From assembly GCA_018402385.1 (NCBI GenBank), contig JAGYJA010000008.1, positions 1 to 64,000 of the forward strand: a stretch of DNA of 64,000 nucleotides, given 5' to 3'. The DNA comes from Flavobacteriaceae bacterium. Its GTDB lineage: Bacteria > Bacteroidota > Bacteroidia > Flavobacteriales > Flavobacteriaceae. The position numbers and the translations under genes were made by a program. How positions within the stretch are numbered: the stretch's first letter is position 1; each line of letters begins with the position of its first letter. The notes under the pieces were generated by a model. The model was not told the origin of the DNA. It saw nothing but the letters and a program-made list of their open reading frames with translations, and searched no databases. Shown piece after piece: positions 45,035 to 54,004 of this stretch.

Positions 45035-45778
45035 TTATTGTATAATGGCTTTTTTAATTTGAGTTTCTATAGTTTCAATTAGTTCCTGATGTGAAAAATC
45101 ACTCACCTTCAAAGCCGGATGAATTTGAAAAGTCAAACGGGTTCCCAGAGGAATTGGGAAAACACCATAACGTTGTAGTTTCCAAGAATTACTTATAGAA
45201 ACCGGTAGCACAAAAGCATCAGGAGCATTTTCAAAAAGTGTGAGCAACCCTTTTTGCTTAAAATGTTTGGGAATGCCATCTCTGCTGCGAGTGCCTTCCG
45301 GGAAAATAACGACACCTCTTTTGTGTTTTGAAATGTAGTGTGCAATATTTTTAATTTCTTGGGTAGCCTGTTCGGGGTTTTTGCGGTCAATTAAAACAGA
45401 GCCACCATGTCTTAAGTTGTAAGAAATAGTGGGAATGCCCTTGCCCAATTCCTTTTTTGAAATAAACTTGGGGTGTAAGCTTCTTAAAAACCAAATAATT
45501 GGCGGGATATCCCACATACTTTGATGGTTTGAAACGATGATTACGGGCTTGTTTACGGGCAAATTTTCAGGCAGGTTTACTTTATAAGTGGTGCCTAACA
45601 CATGAAGGAATCTTAAAGCAAACCAGTTAAAGAGGGCAACGCTTTTACGATGTGCATTATAACCCAAAAGGTTTAGACACAGTCGTTGAATTAGTTCAAA
45701 AATAAGCAGAAAGAGCCCAAAAAGGAGAAAAAAAACTCCTGAAAGAAAATAGCTCGCAATAATTTTTAGTGCTTTCAT
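45035..45778 (-). CDS. plsC: 1-acyl-sn-glycerol-3-phosphate acyltransferase (PlsC family), second copy
   Basis: About 247 residues from ATG 45778 (MKALKIIASYFLSGV). A longer frame from 45841 would translate through the terminator hairpin at 45799-45816, giving the spurious segment APSFEG. NHQSMWDI (NHxxxxD), FPEGTRSRDG and FVLPVSI motifs define the family; one N-terminal membrane helix. It resembles classic PlsC more closely than the 2353-3096 gene, whose motif III is FPEGG. Confidence 0.92.
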   Translation of the reverse strand: MKALKIIASYFLSGVFFLLFGLFLLIFELIQRLCLNLLGYNAHRKSVALFNWFALRFLHVLGTTYKVNLPENLPVNKPVIIVSNHQSMWDIPPIIWFLRSLHPKFISKKELGKGIPTISYNLRHGGSVLIDRKNPEQATQEIKNIAHYISKHKRGVVIFPEGTRSRDGIPKHFKQKGLLTLFENAPDAFVLPVSISNSWKLQRYGVFPIPLGTRLTFQIHPALKVSDFSHQELIETIETQIKKAIIQ

Positions 45779-45794
45779 TACAATCAAAAATAGA

Positions 45795-45820
45795 AAAACC
45801 CCTTCAAATGAAGGGGCTTT
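45795..45820 (-). terminator. Hairpin terminator after the bacilliredoxin gene, repeat family 2
   Basis: CCCCTTC-AAAT-GAAGGGG (45799-45816), followed by TTTTTC on the minus strand. Its AAAGCCCCT...AGGGGTT core is shared with the insertion in hemC. Confidence 0.8.
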
Positions 45821-45854
45821 AAGAATGATATTTTTTAGCAATCAAATTGAATGC

Positions 45855-46265
45855 TTAACAATGCTGATTATAGGCATCCATTAAATTTTCTGCTATTAAT
45901 TCTGCCGGGCGACCTTCAATGTGATGACGCTCAAGCATATGAACCAACTCGCCGTCTTTGAAAAGCGCCATAGAGGGCGAACTGGGCGGGAAAGGAATCA
46001 TTTGAGCTCTTGCAGCATCTGTGGCCTCACGGTCAACACCGGCAAAAACGGTCACCAATCTGTTGGGCTTTTTACTGTTTTGAAGTGACATTTTTGCGCC
46101 GGGACGTGCATTGGCAGCAGCACATCCACAAACTGAATTGACTACGACAAGTGTAGTTCCTTTTTCACTTAATGCCTGCTCAACTTCTTGAGCGGTATGT
46201 AATTCTGCAAAGCCCTCTTTGGTAAGGTCTTCACGCATGGGTCTAACTAATTCTGGTGGGTACAT
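45855..46265 (-). CDS. Bacilliredoxin family thiol protein (BrxA/BrxB, YphP/YqiW)
   Basis: 136 residues, full length for the family. The redox motif is CGC in VNSVCGCAAANARPG (about 46-60), typical of bacilliredoxins that remove low-molecular-weight thiols from proteins. The ERHHIEGRPAELIAENL C-terminal block is conserved. In Bacteroidota the partner thiol is not bacillithiol in every lineage, so its role may be a general disulfide reductase. A terminator follows. Confidence 0.92.
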   Translation of the reverse strand: MYPPELVRPMREDLTKEGFAELHTAQEVEQALSEKGTTLVVVNSVCGCAAANARPGAKMSLQNSKKPNRLVTVFAGVDREATDAARAQMIPFPPSSPSMALFKDGELVHMLERHHIEGRPAELIAENLMDAYNQHC

Positions 46266-46395
46266 AATTTCTTATTTAAACTTATTCTAAAGTACAAAGG
46301 TACTAAAAAATTCAATTTTTTTAGGATTGAATATCTAAGGTTTCGTTAAAAGTAAAATCTTATACTTCCTGATATATTGGCTCATTGCTAATTGC

Positions 46396-46403
46396 TATCT
46401 TTG
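46396..46403 (+). promoter_or_regulatory. Candidate -7 element of the TerB-DnaJ gene
   Basis: TATCTTTG, matching TAnnTTTG, with a TTG 16 nt upstream; 28 nt before the TTG start codon. Confidence 0.45.
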
Positions 46404-46431
46404 CAGTTCTTTTAATTTTAAAAACAAGCTT

Positions 46432-47154
46432 TTGATTCGTTGGATAGCAGCCATAATTGGATTTATTTTTTATCGATTTATTGGAGCATTTATTGGTTAT
46501 ATTATTGGTGGTGCTATAGAGAGACTCTTCAGAAACACACGAGGTTATGCAATTTCAGGATCACAACAAGTGACACCGGCCGATTTTGAATTGAATTTAC
46601 TTTCTTTAGCCTCATTGGTTATTAATGCAGATGGGAAAGTAAGTCCTCAGGAAATGCAATTTGTACAAAGCTATTTTGTGCAGGCATATGGTAAAGAAAG
46701 AGCCAATGCTACATTTAGAACATTTAACGAGGTGGTTAAAAAGCGTCAGGTTTCCTCACAAAAAATCTGTGAGTATTTAAGAATGCGCACACGCTATGAA
46801 TCCCGCCTTCAAATCATCCATTTTCTTTTTAATATTGCTCAAGCTGATGGTCACGTTTCTCAACCCGAACTAGACAAAATAAGAGAAATTTCCAACTTTT
46901 TAGCAGTAGGGCATAGGGACTATGAAAGTATCAAAGCCATGTTTTTCAAAAACCCTGACAGCGCTTATAAAATATTGGAAATCGAAAAAAATGCAACTGT
47001 TGATGAAATCAAAAAAGCCTATCGCACTATGGCAAAAAAATACCATCCTGACAAACTACAACATATGGATGAAGCTTATCGCAAAGGCGCTCAGGAAAAA
47101 TTCCAAAAAGTGCAGGAAGCTTATGAACAGTTACAGAAAGAGAGAGGATTTTAA
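46432..47154 (+). CDS. TerB-DnaJ domain protein, DjlA-like cochaperone
   Basis: 240 residues, TTG start. A short N-terminal membrane anchor (about 2-25, Gly-rich as in DjlA) is followed by a TerB-like helical domain (about 45-150) and a C-terminal J-domain (about 175-240) with the essential HPD in YHPDKL and the KAYRTMAKKYHPDK helix. It would recruit DnaK to the membrane. Convergent with the TonB receptor gene. Confidence 0.9.
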   Translation: MIRWIAAIIGFIFYRFIGAFIGYIIGGAIERLFRNTRGYAISGSQQVTPADFELNLLSLASLVINADGKVSPQEMQFVQSYFVQAYGKERANATFRTFNEVVKKRQVSSQKICEYLRMRTRYESRLQIIHFLFNIAQADGHVSQPELDKIREISNFLAVGHRDYESIKAMFFKNPDSAYKILEIEKNATVDEIKKAYRTMAKKYHPDKLQHMDEAYRKGAQEKFQKVQEAYEQLQKERGF

Positions 47155-47159
47155 AACAT

Positions 47160-49427
47160 CTAAAACTGATACCTCACAGCCAGCTGAATATTCCTCCCCG
47201 GGTTTGCAATTTCAAAAGCCCTTAAGATAGACAGGTGGTCAACATAGTTTTTGTTGAAAATATTTTTTACCTGTATGCTGGTGTTTAAGGTGCCTTTTTC
47301 AAAACTAAAATCGTGTGACAAACCGGTGTGAACAAGTGTGAATGCCGGCGTGCTCATTTCATTAAAACCGGGTCTGTTTTGTTCTGAAGTGTGATTTATT
47401 GCTGCTGTAAACTGGGTATTTTTTGAAAAGGAAGGCGTGTATCTCAAATCAAAACCAAACTGATCAGCTGGAATAAAGGTCAAGTTTTCATTTTCCTCTT
47501 TTAATTCTCCCCTCACCATAGCAGCAGTAGCTCTAAATTGCAACTCATTGTTTTGAAAAGGTCGATAAGTTACCTCCCACTCGGTGCCATAAAGCAAGGC
47601 GTTTTCTTGTTGAAACTCCCAGATTTCGAGCCCGTCTTCGGGTCTTATTTCTCCAGTGTTTGTAAAAAAAATGTAGTTTGAAATATCATTTACATAAAGA
47701 GAACCACCAATTCCAATAGTGCTTCCGGTATAGGTATAAGTTAAATCAGTTTGCAGGCTTTGCTCTCTTTCAAAATTGGCGTTGCCCACCTCAAAACGGC
47801 TAGTGCCGGGATGAGGTCCATTGGAAAACAACTCCGCAAGATCTGGCGCTCTATAGCCTGTTGATGTATTCAGCTTTAATTGGTGCTTAGGCTTGAAGCG
47901 ATAACTCACCCCCAGCGAACCGGTAAAACCGCTAAAGTCTGTGCTAAGTTTTCGGTTTTGGGGATTTCCGGGGAGGATGAAGCCATAATCAATGAGTGCT
48001 TGCGAATTGGCCAGTGCTTCGACATTTCGGTAGTCAAAACGAATACCACCTTGAATATAAAATTTATTGAGTTGCTTGCTGCCTAAATAATACACCCCCA
48101 TATCATGTGTTCTGGCATTGGGAATTAATATTTCTTCAGCTTCTTCTTTATTTGCTGTAATCATCAAACTTGCCTGTACTCCAAAGGTGTGATTAAAACC
48201 CGAATCGGGAAAAAAGCTTATACGGCCAGTGAAAAAAGTATGGTTTTGTTTGATGCCCAAATCGAGTTGGTCAAACTCTTCTTCAATTTCATTTCGGTCA
48301 TTAAAATGATGAGAGAGGTGCAAAAAAGTTTGAACCCTTTCGCGAAAGCGTTCTTCACTAAATGAAATCAAGTAATCGCTTACCTCTTGAAAAGGCAACT
48401 GCATACTACGGTCATTGCGGTTTGTGGCGAGTGATTCTAGCATTTCATTGTCATCAATAATTCCCAGATTTTGTTTTTGATAGGTAAATGACAGTTTGTT
48501 CTTATAATTTTCTTTGTCAATCCCCGCGTGTAACCTAATGGTGTTGTAATTAAATCGGCTATTACCAATGGTTCGGTTTTCTCCGTCTTTGTAGTCGGCA
48601 TGATTTTCGTAAGCAGCATCAGTAGCGAAAAAGAGGTTATTTTGAAACTTTCTACCAACCGAGCCATAGGTCCTCAAACCATTTGATGCGCTATTAAACG
48701 TGGTGCCCACATTGCCTGTGATTCTATTAGAAGTTAAATAAGATTCATCATCTTTTACAATAAGCACCCCACCAATGGCACCTGAACCATAAAGAATGGA
48801 TGCCGGCCCTTTGATTACATCAACGCTTTTTACCCCAAGACCATTTAAGCCCAGACCGTGGTCTTGACCCCATTGATGGTTTTCCAATTTGTTGTTTTGA
48901 TACAAAGTAACCACTCTTGAAAAACCCAACCCTCGAATAAATGGTTTTACAATCCCCGGACCCAACTCGGCGCCACTAATGCCGGGTTGCTCTTTTAAGA
49001 CGCCGGCAATACCTCCCGGGTTGCTGCTTTGTGAAATGTGTTGCATTTCCACCTGAGTCAATGCATAGGGCGTACGTCGTGTAAGGCCGCTTTGTTTATC
49101 GATTATGAGTATGGTGTTGAGGGTTTCGGGATTGACATCTAGATTGATATCAAAATAGAGGGATGTTTTATTTTCAAATGAAATGTCTTTTTCATTAGTA
49201 AGATAGCCAAGAGCCTGTATTTCGATAGTAAAGACTTTCAAAGAGGTTTGTATGCTGAACAACCCATTTTCATCTGCTTGCGTTCCTGTTGAGGAATTTT
49301 TGATGATAATGTTTGCAAAGGGAACAGGCCCGTGTTTATCAGTAATTTTTCCTTCTAATGTGTGAAGTTCTTGACTAAAAATAAATGGACTTGTTATGAA
49401 AAAAATAGTAAAAATAAGGGCTTTCAT
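47160..49427 (-). CDS. TonB-dependent receptor, probable metal uptake
   Basis: About 755 residues from ATG 49427 (signal peptide ending FIFSQ). A carboxypeptidase-regulatory-like domain (about 20-100) leads into a plug with VLKEQPGIS, the motif HQWGQDHGLG (reminiscent of metal-type receptors) and GPASILYGSGAIGG, then a 22-strand barrel ending ...LAVRYQF. It is divergent from a DtxR-family regulator and a ZIP transporter, with two palindromic candidate operators in between, so import of a metal ion or metal complex (Mn, Fe or Zn) is the best inference. Confidence 0.88.
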   Translation of the reverse strand: MKALIFTIFFITSPFIFSQELHTLEGKITDKHGPVPFANIIIKNSSTGTQADENGLFSIQTSLKVFTIEIQALGYLTNEKDISFENKTSLYFDINLDVNPETLNTILIIDKQSGLTRRTPYALTQVEMQHISQSSNPGGIAGVLKEQPGISGAELGPGIVKPFIRGLGFSRVVTLYQNNKLENHQWGQDHGLGLNGLGVKSVDVIKGPASILYGSGAIGGVLIVKDDESYLTSNRITGNVGTTFNSASNGLRTYGSVGRKFQNNLFFATDAAYENHADYKDGENRTIGNSRFNYNTIRLHAGIDKENYKNKLSFTYQKQNLGIIDDNEMLESLATNRNDRSMQLPFQEVSDYLISFSEERFRERVQTFLHLSHHFNDRNEIEEEFDQLDLGIKQNHTFFTGRISFFPDSGFNHTFGVQASLMITANKEEAEEILIPNARTHDMGVYYLGSKQLNKFYIQGGIRFDYRNVEALANSQALIDYGFILPGNPQNRKLSTDFSGFTGSLGVSYRFKPKHQLKLNTSTGYRAPDLAELFSNGPHPGTSRFEVGNANFEREQSLQTDLTYTYTGSTIGIGGSLYVNDISNYIFFTNTGEIRPEDGLEIWEFQQENALLYGTEWEVTYRPFQNNELQFRATAAMVRGELKEENENLTFIPADQFGFDLRYTPSFSKNTQFTAAINHTSEQNRPGFNEMSTPAFTLVHTGLSHDFSFEKGTLNTSIQVKNIFNKNYVDHLSILRAFEIANPGRNIQLAVRYQF

Positions 49428-49442
49428 TGCTTTAATTTTCAG

Positions 49443-49450
49443 CAAATATA
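49443..49450 (-). promoter_or_regulatory. Candidate -7 element of the TonB receptor gene
   Basis: TATATTTG on the minus strand; the palindrome at 49460-49475 overlaps the region where the upstream element would be. Confidence 0.45.
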
Positions 49451-49459
49451 TAAAATAAA

Positions 49460-49475
49460 TTTAGACAAGACTAAA
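49460..49475. promoter_or_regulatory. Candidate DtxR/MntR operator, receptor side
   Basis: TTTAGACAAGACTAAA, arms TTTAG / CTAAA with 12 of 16 positions symmetrical. The TTTAG-N6-CTAAA form resembles DtxR-family sites. It overlaps the presumed receptor promoter. Confidence 0.55.
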
Positions 49476-49480
49476 AAAGT

Positions 49481-49499
49481 AATTTGTATGATATAAATT
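49481..49499. promoter_or_regulatory. Candidate DtxR/MntR operator, regulator side
   Basis: AATTTGTATGATATAAATT, 9-bp arms with one mismatch around a central G. It ends 2 nt before the -7 element TATTTTTG (49502-49509) of the regulator gene, a position suited to autorepression. Confidence 0.6.
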
Positions 49500-49501
49500 T
49501 G

Positions 49502-49509
49502 TATTTTTG
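49502..49509 (+). promoter_or_regulatory. -7 element of the DtxR-family regulator gene
   Basis: TATTTTTG, 20 nt before the start codon; adjoins the palindrome at 49481-49499. Confidence 0.55.
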
Positions 49510-49529
49510 TAAACGAAAAAGTAAATTCT

Positions 49530-50186
49530 ATGTATAGTGATTCAGAAGAAAATTATTTAAAAGCAATTTTTCATTTAGAGCGGTTTGCAGAGGAAGGAGT
49601 AACGACCAATGCCATTGCAGAGCAAATGCAAACCAAAGCTTCCTCAGTGACAGATATGCTAAAAAAGCTTTCAGATAAAAAACTGGTAAATTACATCAAG
49701 TATCAAGGGGTTACATTAACTAATCAAGGAAAAAAAACAGCAGCAGCCATTATAAGGAAGCACCGTTTGTGGGAAGTTTTTTTGGTTGAAAAACTTGATT
49801 TTAGTTGGGATGAGGTTCATGAAATTGCAGAGCAACTCGAGCATATTGAATCTGATTTGCTTATAGAAAAACTCGATAAACATTTGGATTTTCCAAAATT
49901 TGACCCTCACGGCGACCCCATTCCTTCTAAAGAAGGCACCTTCCCAGAAAGGGATAAAGTATTGCTAAGTGAAATGAAAGTGGGTGAAACAGGTGTGTGT
50001 GTGGGCGTGAAAGACACCTCTTCCTCATTTTTGAAGTATCTCGATAAAAACGGAATTGCTTTGGGTAAAAAAATTGAAGTACTGGAACACGAAGAGTTTG
50101 ACGATTCATTACACATACAGCTTGGAAGTGCAACTATGGTTATTTCTCATATGATTGCTTCAAATTTATATCTTAAAACCAATTAA
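49530..50186 (+). CDS. DtxR/MntR family metal-dependent transcriptional regulator
   Basis: 218 residues. Winged-helix DNA-binding domain (about 1-65; TTNAIAEQMQTKASSVTDML recognition region), dimerisation domain with metal ligands (IRKHRLWEVFL, HEIAEQLEHIES) and a C-terminal FeoA/SH3-like domain (about 150-218). The position occupied by Asp in Bacillus MntR and Met in DtxR reads as Asn here, so the cognate metal cannot be assigned. It is cotranscribed with the ZIP transporter (3-nt gap) and divergent from the TonB receptor. It probably represses both when metal is replete. Confidence 0.92.
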   Translation: MYSDSEENYLKAIFHLERFAEEGVTTNAIAEQMQTKASSVTDMLKKLSDKKLVNYIKYQGVTLTNQGKKTAAAIIRKHRLWEVFLVEKLDFSWDEVHEIAEQLEHIESDLLIEKLDKHLDFPKFDPHGDPIPSKEGTFPERDKVLLSEMKVGETGVCVGVKDTSSSFLKYLDKNGIALGKKIEVLEHEEFDDSLHIQLGSATMVISHMIASNLYLKTN

Positions 50187-50189
50187 TTT

Positions 50190-51011
50190 ATGGATTCAAT
50201 TATTGCTTATTTTGAACAATTAGATCCCATTTTGGCAGCTTTTTATGCCACATTATTTACTTGGGGTTTGACAGCACTCGGTGCATCTGTGGTCTTTTTA
50301 TTTAAAACCATGAGTCGGGCAGCTCTTGATGGAATGCTTGGATTTACTGGAGGCGTCATGGTTGCGGCCAGCTTTTGGAGTTTATTGGCACCGGGAATAG
50401 AGATGAGTCCCGGGGAAGGTTTTGTAAAGGTGATACCTTCCGCTGTTGGCTTTTTTTTAGGAGCTGTTTTCTTATTTGGTCTGGATAAAGTTTTACCACA
50501 TTTGCACATCAATTTTAAAGAAAGTGAAAAGGAGGGTATAAAAACTCCCTGGCATAAAACCACTTTGCTCACGTTGGCAATCACCCTTCATAATATTCCG
50601 GAAGGACTGGCAGTTGGTGTCCTTTTTGGTGGTGTAGCTATGGGAATGGACGGAGCAACCATTGGTGGAGCTGTGGCTTTGGCAATGGGTATTGGGTTGC
50701 AAAATTTACCAGAGGGTGTTGCTGTGGCAATGCCTTTGCGAAGAGCCGGAATGAGTAGAAAAAAGAGCTTTATGTATGGGCAAGCATCAGCAATTGTAGA
50801 GCCCATTGCTGCAGTAATTGGAGCATGGGCAGTCTTGACTTTTGAGCCCATTTTGCCTTATGCACTTGCTTTTGCAGCAGGAGCTATGATTTTTGTGGTT
50901 GTTGAAGAAGTAATTCCTGAAACCCAACAGGACAAACACACAGATATTGCTACTATGGGATTCATTGGTGGCTTTATCATTATGATGATATTGGATGTGG
51001 GTCTGGGTTAG
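50190..51011 (+). CDS. ZIP family metal transporter
   Basis: 273 residues, about eight membrane segments. The metal-path motifs are HNIPEGLAVG (segment 4) and NLPEGVAVAMPLR (segment 5), as in GufA-type ZIPs. A His-containing cytoplasmic loop (LPHLHINFKESEKEG) could bind metal. It imports Zn2+, Mn2+ or Fe2+ across the inner membrane and would complete the route that begins at the divergent TonB receptor. Confidence 0.93.
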   Translation: MDSIIAYFEQLDPILAAFYATLFTWGLTALGASVVFLFKTMSRAALDGMLGFTGGVMVAASFWSLLAPGIEMSPGEGFVKVIPSAVGFFLGAVFLFGLDKVLPHLHINFKESEKEGIKTPWHKTTLLTLAITLHNIPEGLAVGVLFGGVAMGMDGATIGGAVALAMGIGLQNLPEGVAVAMPLRRAGMSRKKSFMYGQASAIVEPIAAVIGAWAVLTFEPILPYALAFAAGAMIFVVVEEVIPETQQDKHTDIATMGFIGGFIIMMILDVGLG

Positions 51012-51062
51012 AGATGTAATCCATTTTTTGTTTGAAACAAAAAGTACTCTAAGAAATTAAAA

Positions 51063-51536
51063 TCATCGTTGCCTTTCCCAGGTTTGAGACTTCATCTTCA
51101 TGGAGGCTTTTAAAATGTCTTTCTGGCTAATGAGTCCAATTAATTTTTTATCCTCAATAATGGGGAACCGCCTCCGTTTTGCGGTTAAGAACATTTTAGC
51201 GGCATCAAAAATTGAGGTATTTCCATCAATTGTTTCCACATCTTTAATCATACAGCTTTCTACTTTGATATTATCAATGGGCATGTTGTAATATTGACTA
51301 TCTGAAAGCTGCTTAATGCAATCACCCTCAGAGATAATACCAACTAGTTCATTTTTTTCATTGACGACCGGCCCACCTGATATTTTATTTTTGATAAGCA
51401 CCTCTATCACTTCCGGAATGGATTGCTCTGGTCTAAAAGTGGTTAATGATGTGGACATAAAATCACATACTCTTATACCCTCTGCAGGGGTTTTGTCTAT
51501 ACCAACAAACTTCCCTTGAAAACTTTTAATACCCAT
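51063..51536 (-). CDS. CBS-domain protein
   Basis: About 157 residues from ATG 51536 (MGIKSFQGKFVGIDKTPAEG), preferred to an upstream ATG at 51569. Two CBS domains (FMSTSLTTFRPEQSIPEV..., CMIKDVETIDGNTSIFDA...) fill the protein; no catalytic domain is attached. CBS pairs bind adenine nucleotides and act as energy or redox sensors; the partner is unknown. Confidence 0.85.
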   Translation of the reverse strand: MGIKSFQGKFVGIDKTPAEGIRVCDFMSTSLTTFRPEQSIPEVIEVLIKNKISGGPVVNEKNELVGIISEGDCIKQLSDSQYYNMPIDNIKVESCMIKDVETIDGNTSIFDAAKMFLTAKRRRFPIIEDKKLIGLISQKDILKASMKMKSQTWERQR

Positions 51537-51631
51537 AATTACTTGATTTAATGCTATTAAGATACACAAAATAATTGGAATTTTTTTGATACATAAAAAA
51601 TGTATCTTTAAACAGCCAAAAATACTCCCTT

Positions 51632-54004
51632 ATGAAACTAAGTAATTTCTCCACTTTACTCGCATTTCTGGTTTTGATACTGCTGGTTTATTTCAGTTTT
51701 AAATCGTTAATGCCATCAAAAATTTCTGATCTCTCAACTCCAGAAACAGCATTTTCAACAGAGAGAGCTTTGTCTCAATTAAAAGTTATTTCAGAAAAAC
51801 CTCACTACATTGGAAGTGAGGCCCACACTGAAGTGAGGGATTATTTGCTTTTGCAGTTGGAACTTTTAGGACTTGACCCACACGTTCAGGAGGGGTTTAC
51901 GCTAAATAAAAACTGGGGTGTTTTAGCAAAACCAAAAAACATACTTGCGCGCATAAAAGGAAGGGAACAAGGAAAAGCACTGATGCTCCTCGCTCACTAT
52001 GATAGTGCACCACACTCTAAAAGTTTTGGGGCCAGTGACGCAGGGTCTGGAGTGGTCGCTATACTTGAAGGGATCAGGGCATACTTGGCCTCTGGTCAAA
52101 CCCCAAAAAATGATATAATTATTCTTTTTAGTGATGCCGAAGAAATTGGATTGATGGGAGCAAAACTGTTTGTTGAAGAACATCCGTGGGTGAAGGACGT
52201 GGGCATTGTGGTTAACTTTGAAGCCCGAGGCAGTGGTGGCCCCTCCAATATGATTTTGGAAACAAACCAGGGCAATGCTACATTAGTCAAAGAATTTATT
52301 CAAGCAAACCCCTCACATCCTGTTGCATCCTCTTTGATGTATAGCGTGTATAAAATGCTGCCCAACGATACAGATTCAACAATCTTTAGAGAACTGGCAG
52401 ACATTGACAGCTATTTCTTTGCTTTTATTGACGACCACTACCATTATCATACGGCAGCTGATACGTATGAGAATCTGGATAGAAATACGCTGGAGCATCA
52501 GGGGACTTATGTGATGGCTATATTAAATCATTTTACAGAAAGTGATTTGGAAAACCTGAAGGCAGAGCAAGACCATATTTATTTTAACATGCCGTTTATC
52601 AAAATGGTAAACTATCCCTTTTCCTGGATTCTTCCTTTGCTATTTCTAGCAATTATACTCTTTATTGGACTTGTATTATTTGGGATTTCACGTCAAAAGT
52701 TGAATAGAAAAGAAATTTTAAAAGGATTTATACCCTTTCTCTCCTCGATGGCAATAAGTGGAATCATTACCTTTTTTGGTTGGAAATTACTACTTAGACT
52801 TTATCCCCAATATGATGAAATCTTACACGGTTTTACTTACAACGGTCACCTGTATATCATTTCATTTGTGGCTTTAACTTTAGCAATCACTTTTAGTTTT
52901 TATGGAAAATTTCATCGCAAAGAGCGTCCTGCAAACCTAGTAATTGCTCCTTTATTTATCTGGATGATTATTTGCACTTTACTGGCCATTTATTTAAAAG
53001 GGGGAGCCTTTTTCATTATTCCTGTATATTTTAGTTTGGTGATGCTTTTCATTCTTATTATTCAAGACAAACCAAACCTTATTCTGCTGCTGCTTTTATG
53101 TGTTCCGGCAGTTTTCATTTTGGGCCCGCTCATACAGTTTTTTCCGGTGGGATTGGGGCTTAAAATGCTAGTGATAAGTGCCGTTTTCACGGTGTTACTT
53201 TTTGGACTCTTGCTTCCTGTTTTGGCCTCATTTAGTAATAAAAAAAGTTTTGCCGTGTTGTTTTTACTACTTGGTTTTGTAACACTTTTTAGTGCTCATT
53301 TTGAATCAGATTTTTCTGAGGACAGGCACAAACCCAATAGTCTGGTCTTTTTTCAGGATGCAGACTTGCAGCAATCTTATTGGGTTACTTATGACAATTT
53401 ATTGGATCCCTGGACCAAAAACTATTTAGGGGACGCCCCCTTAGATGCAAAAAAACATATTTCAAATGTGGCGAGCAGTAAATATGGAACCGGTTTTTCT
53501 TATGCGTTAGAAACTCAAAATAAAGAACTCCCTATGCCCGATATCAAACGTCTTAAAGACACTGTTTTGGGTGAGTTCAGAGAAGTAACTTTACTCATTT
53601 CGCCACAGCGAAAAGTGAATAGACTGGCCTTGTTTGCAGATGAAGAGGCCGTGTTTAAAGATTTTGAAGTCAATGGCTTATCACTTCCTAAAAATCCGGA
53701 AACTGGAAATGCTGTTGAAAGAAGAAGAAGCAAAATGCTACTCAGTTATTATGTGTCTGATACCGACTCCCTGGAAGTTAGATTCAGCTTTCATAAGGAC
53801 AAACAGCAGCCTGTTACGTTGCAGGAAATTTCGTTTGATTTGTTGGAGCACCCTCAGTTTACTATCCCGGTGAGAGCAACATCTGAAATGCCCAAACCCT
53901 TTATTACAACAGATGCAATCATTCTCCAAAAGCTGATTGATTTAGAGGCCTTAGAACTTCCTCAAACCAATACTAACAATGAAATTGAGGATGCAACAGA
54001 TTAG
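51632..54004 (+). CDS. M28 family membrane-bound metallopeptidase
   Basis: 790 residues. One N-terminal membrane helix (about 7-27), then an M28 zinc aminopeptidase domain (about 50-310): H and D in LLAHYDSAP and GASDAGSG, the EE pair in DAEEIGL, and HYHTAADTYENLD with the last His. The C-terminal half (about 325-560) contains eight or so membrane segments, followed by a soluble domain, an architecture like eukaryotic ERMP1. It presumably trims peptides outside the cytoplasm. Its last 14 nt overlap the next gene. Confidence 0.9.
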   Translation: MKLSNFSTLLAFLVLILLVYFSFKSLMPSKISDLSTPETAFSTERALSQLKVISEKPHYIGSEAHTEVRDYLLLQLELLGLDPHVQEGFTLNKNWGVLAKPKNILARIKGREQGKALMLLAHYDSAPHSKSFGASDAGSGVVAILEGIRAYLASGQTPKNDIIILFSDAEEIGLMGAKLFVEEHPWVKDVGIVVNFEARGSGGPSNMILETNQGNATLVKEFIQANPSHPVASSLMYSVYKMLPNDTDSTIFRELADIDSYFFAFIDDHYHYHTAADTYENLDRNTLEHQGTYVMAILNHFTESDLENLKAEQDHIYFNMPFIKMVNYPFSWILPLLFLAIILFIGLVLFGISRQKLNRKEILKGFIPFLSSMAISGIITFFGWKLLLRLYPQYDEILHGFTYNGHLYIISFVALTLAITFSFYGKFHRKERPANLVIAPLFIWMIICTLLAIYLKGGAFFIIPVYFSLVMLFILIIQDKPNLILLLLLCVPAVFILGPLIQFFPVGLGLKMLVISAVFTVLLFGLLLPVLASFSNKKSFAVLFLLLGFVTLFSAHFESDFSEDRHKPNSLVFFQDADLQQSYWVTYDNLLDPWTKNYLGDAPLDAKKHISNVASSKYGTGFSYALETQNKELPMPDIKRLKDTVLGEFREVTLLISPQRKVNRLALFADEEAVFKDFEVNGLSLPKNPETGNAVERRRSKMLLSYYVSDTDSLEVRFSFHKDKQQPVTLQEISFDLLEHPQFTIPVRATSEMPKPFITTDAIILQKLIDLEALELPQTNTNNEIEDATD

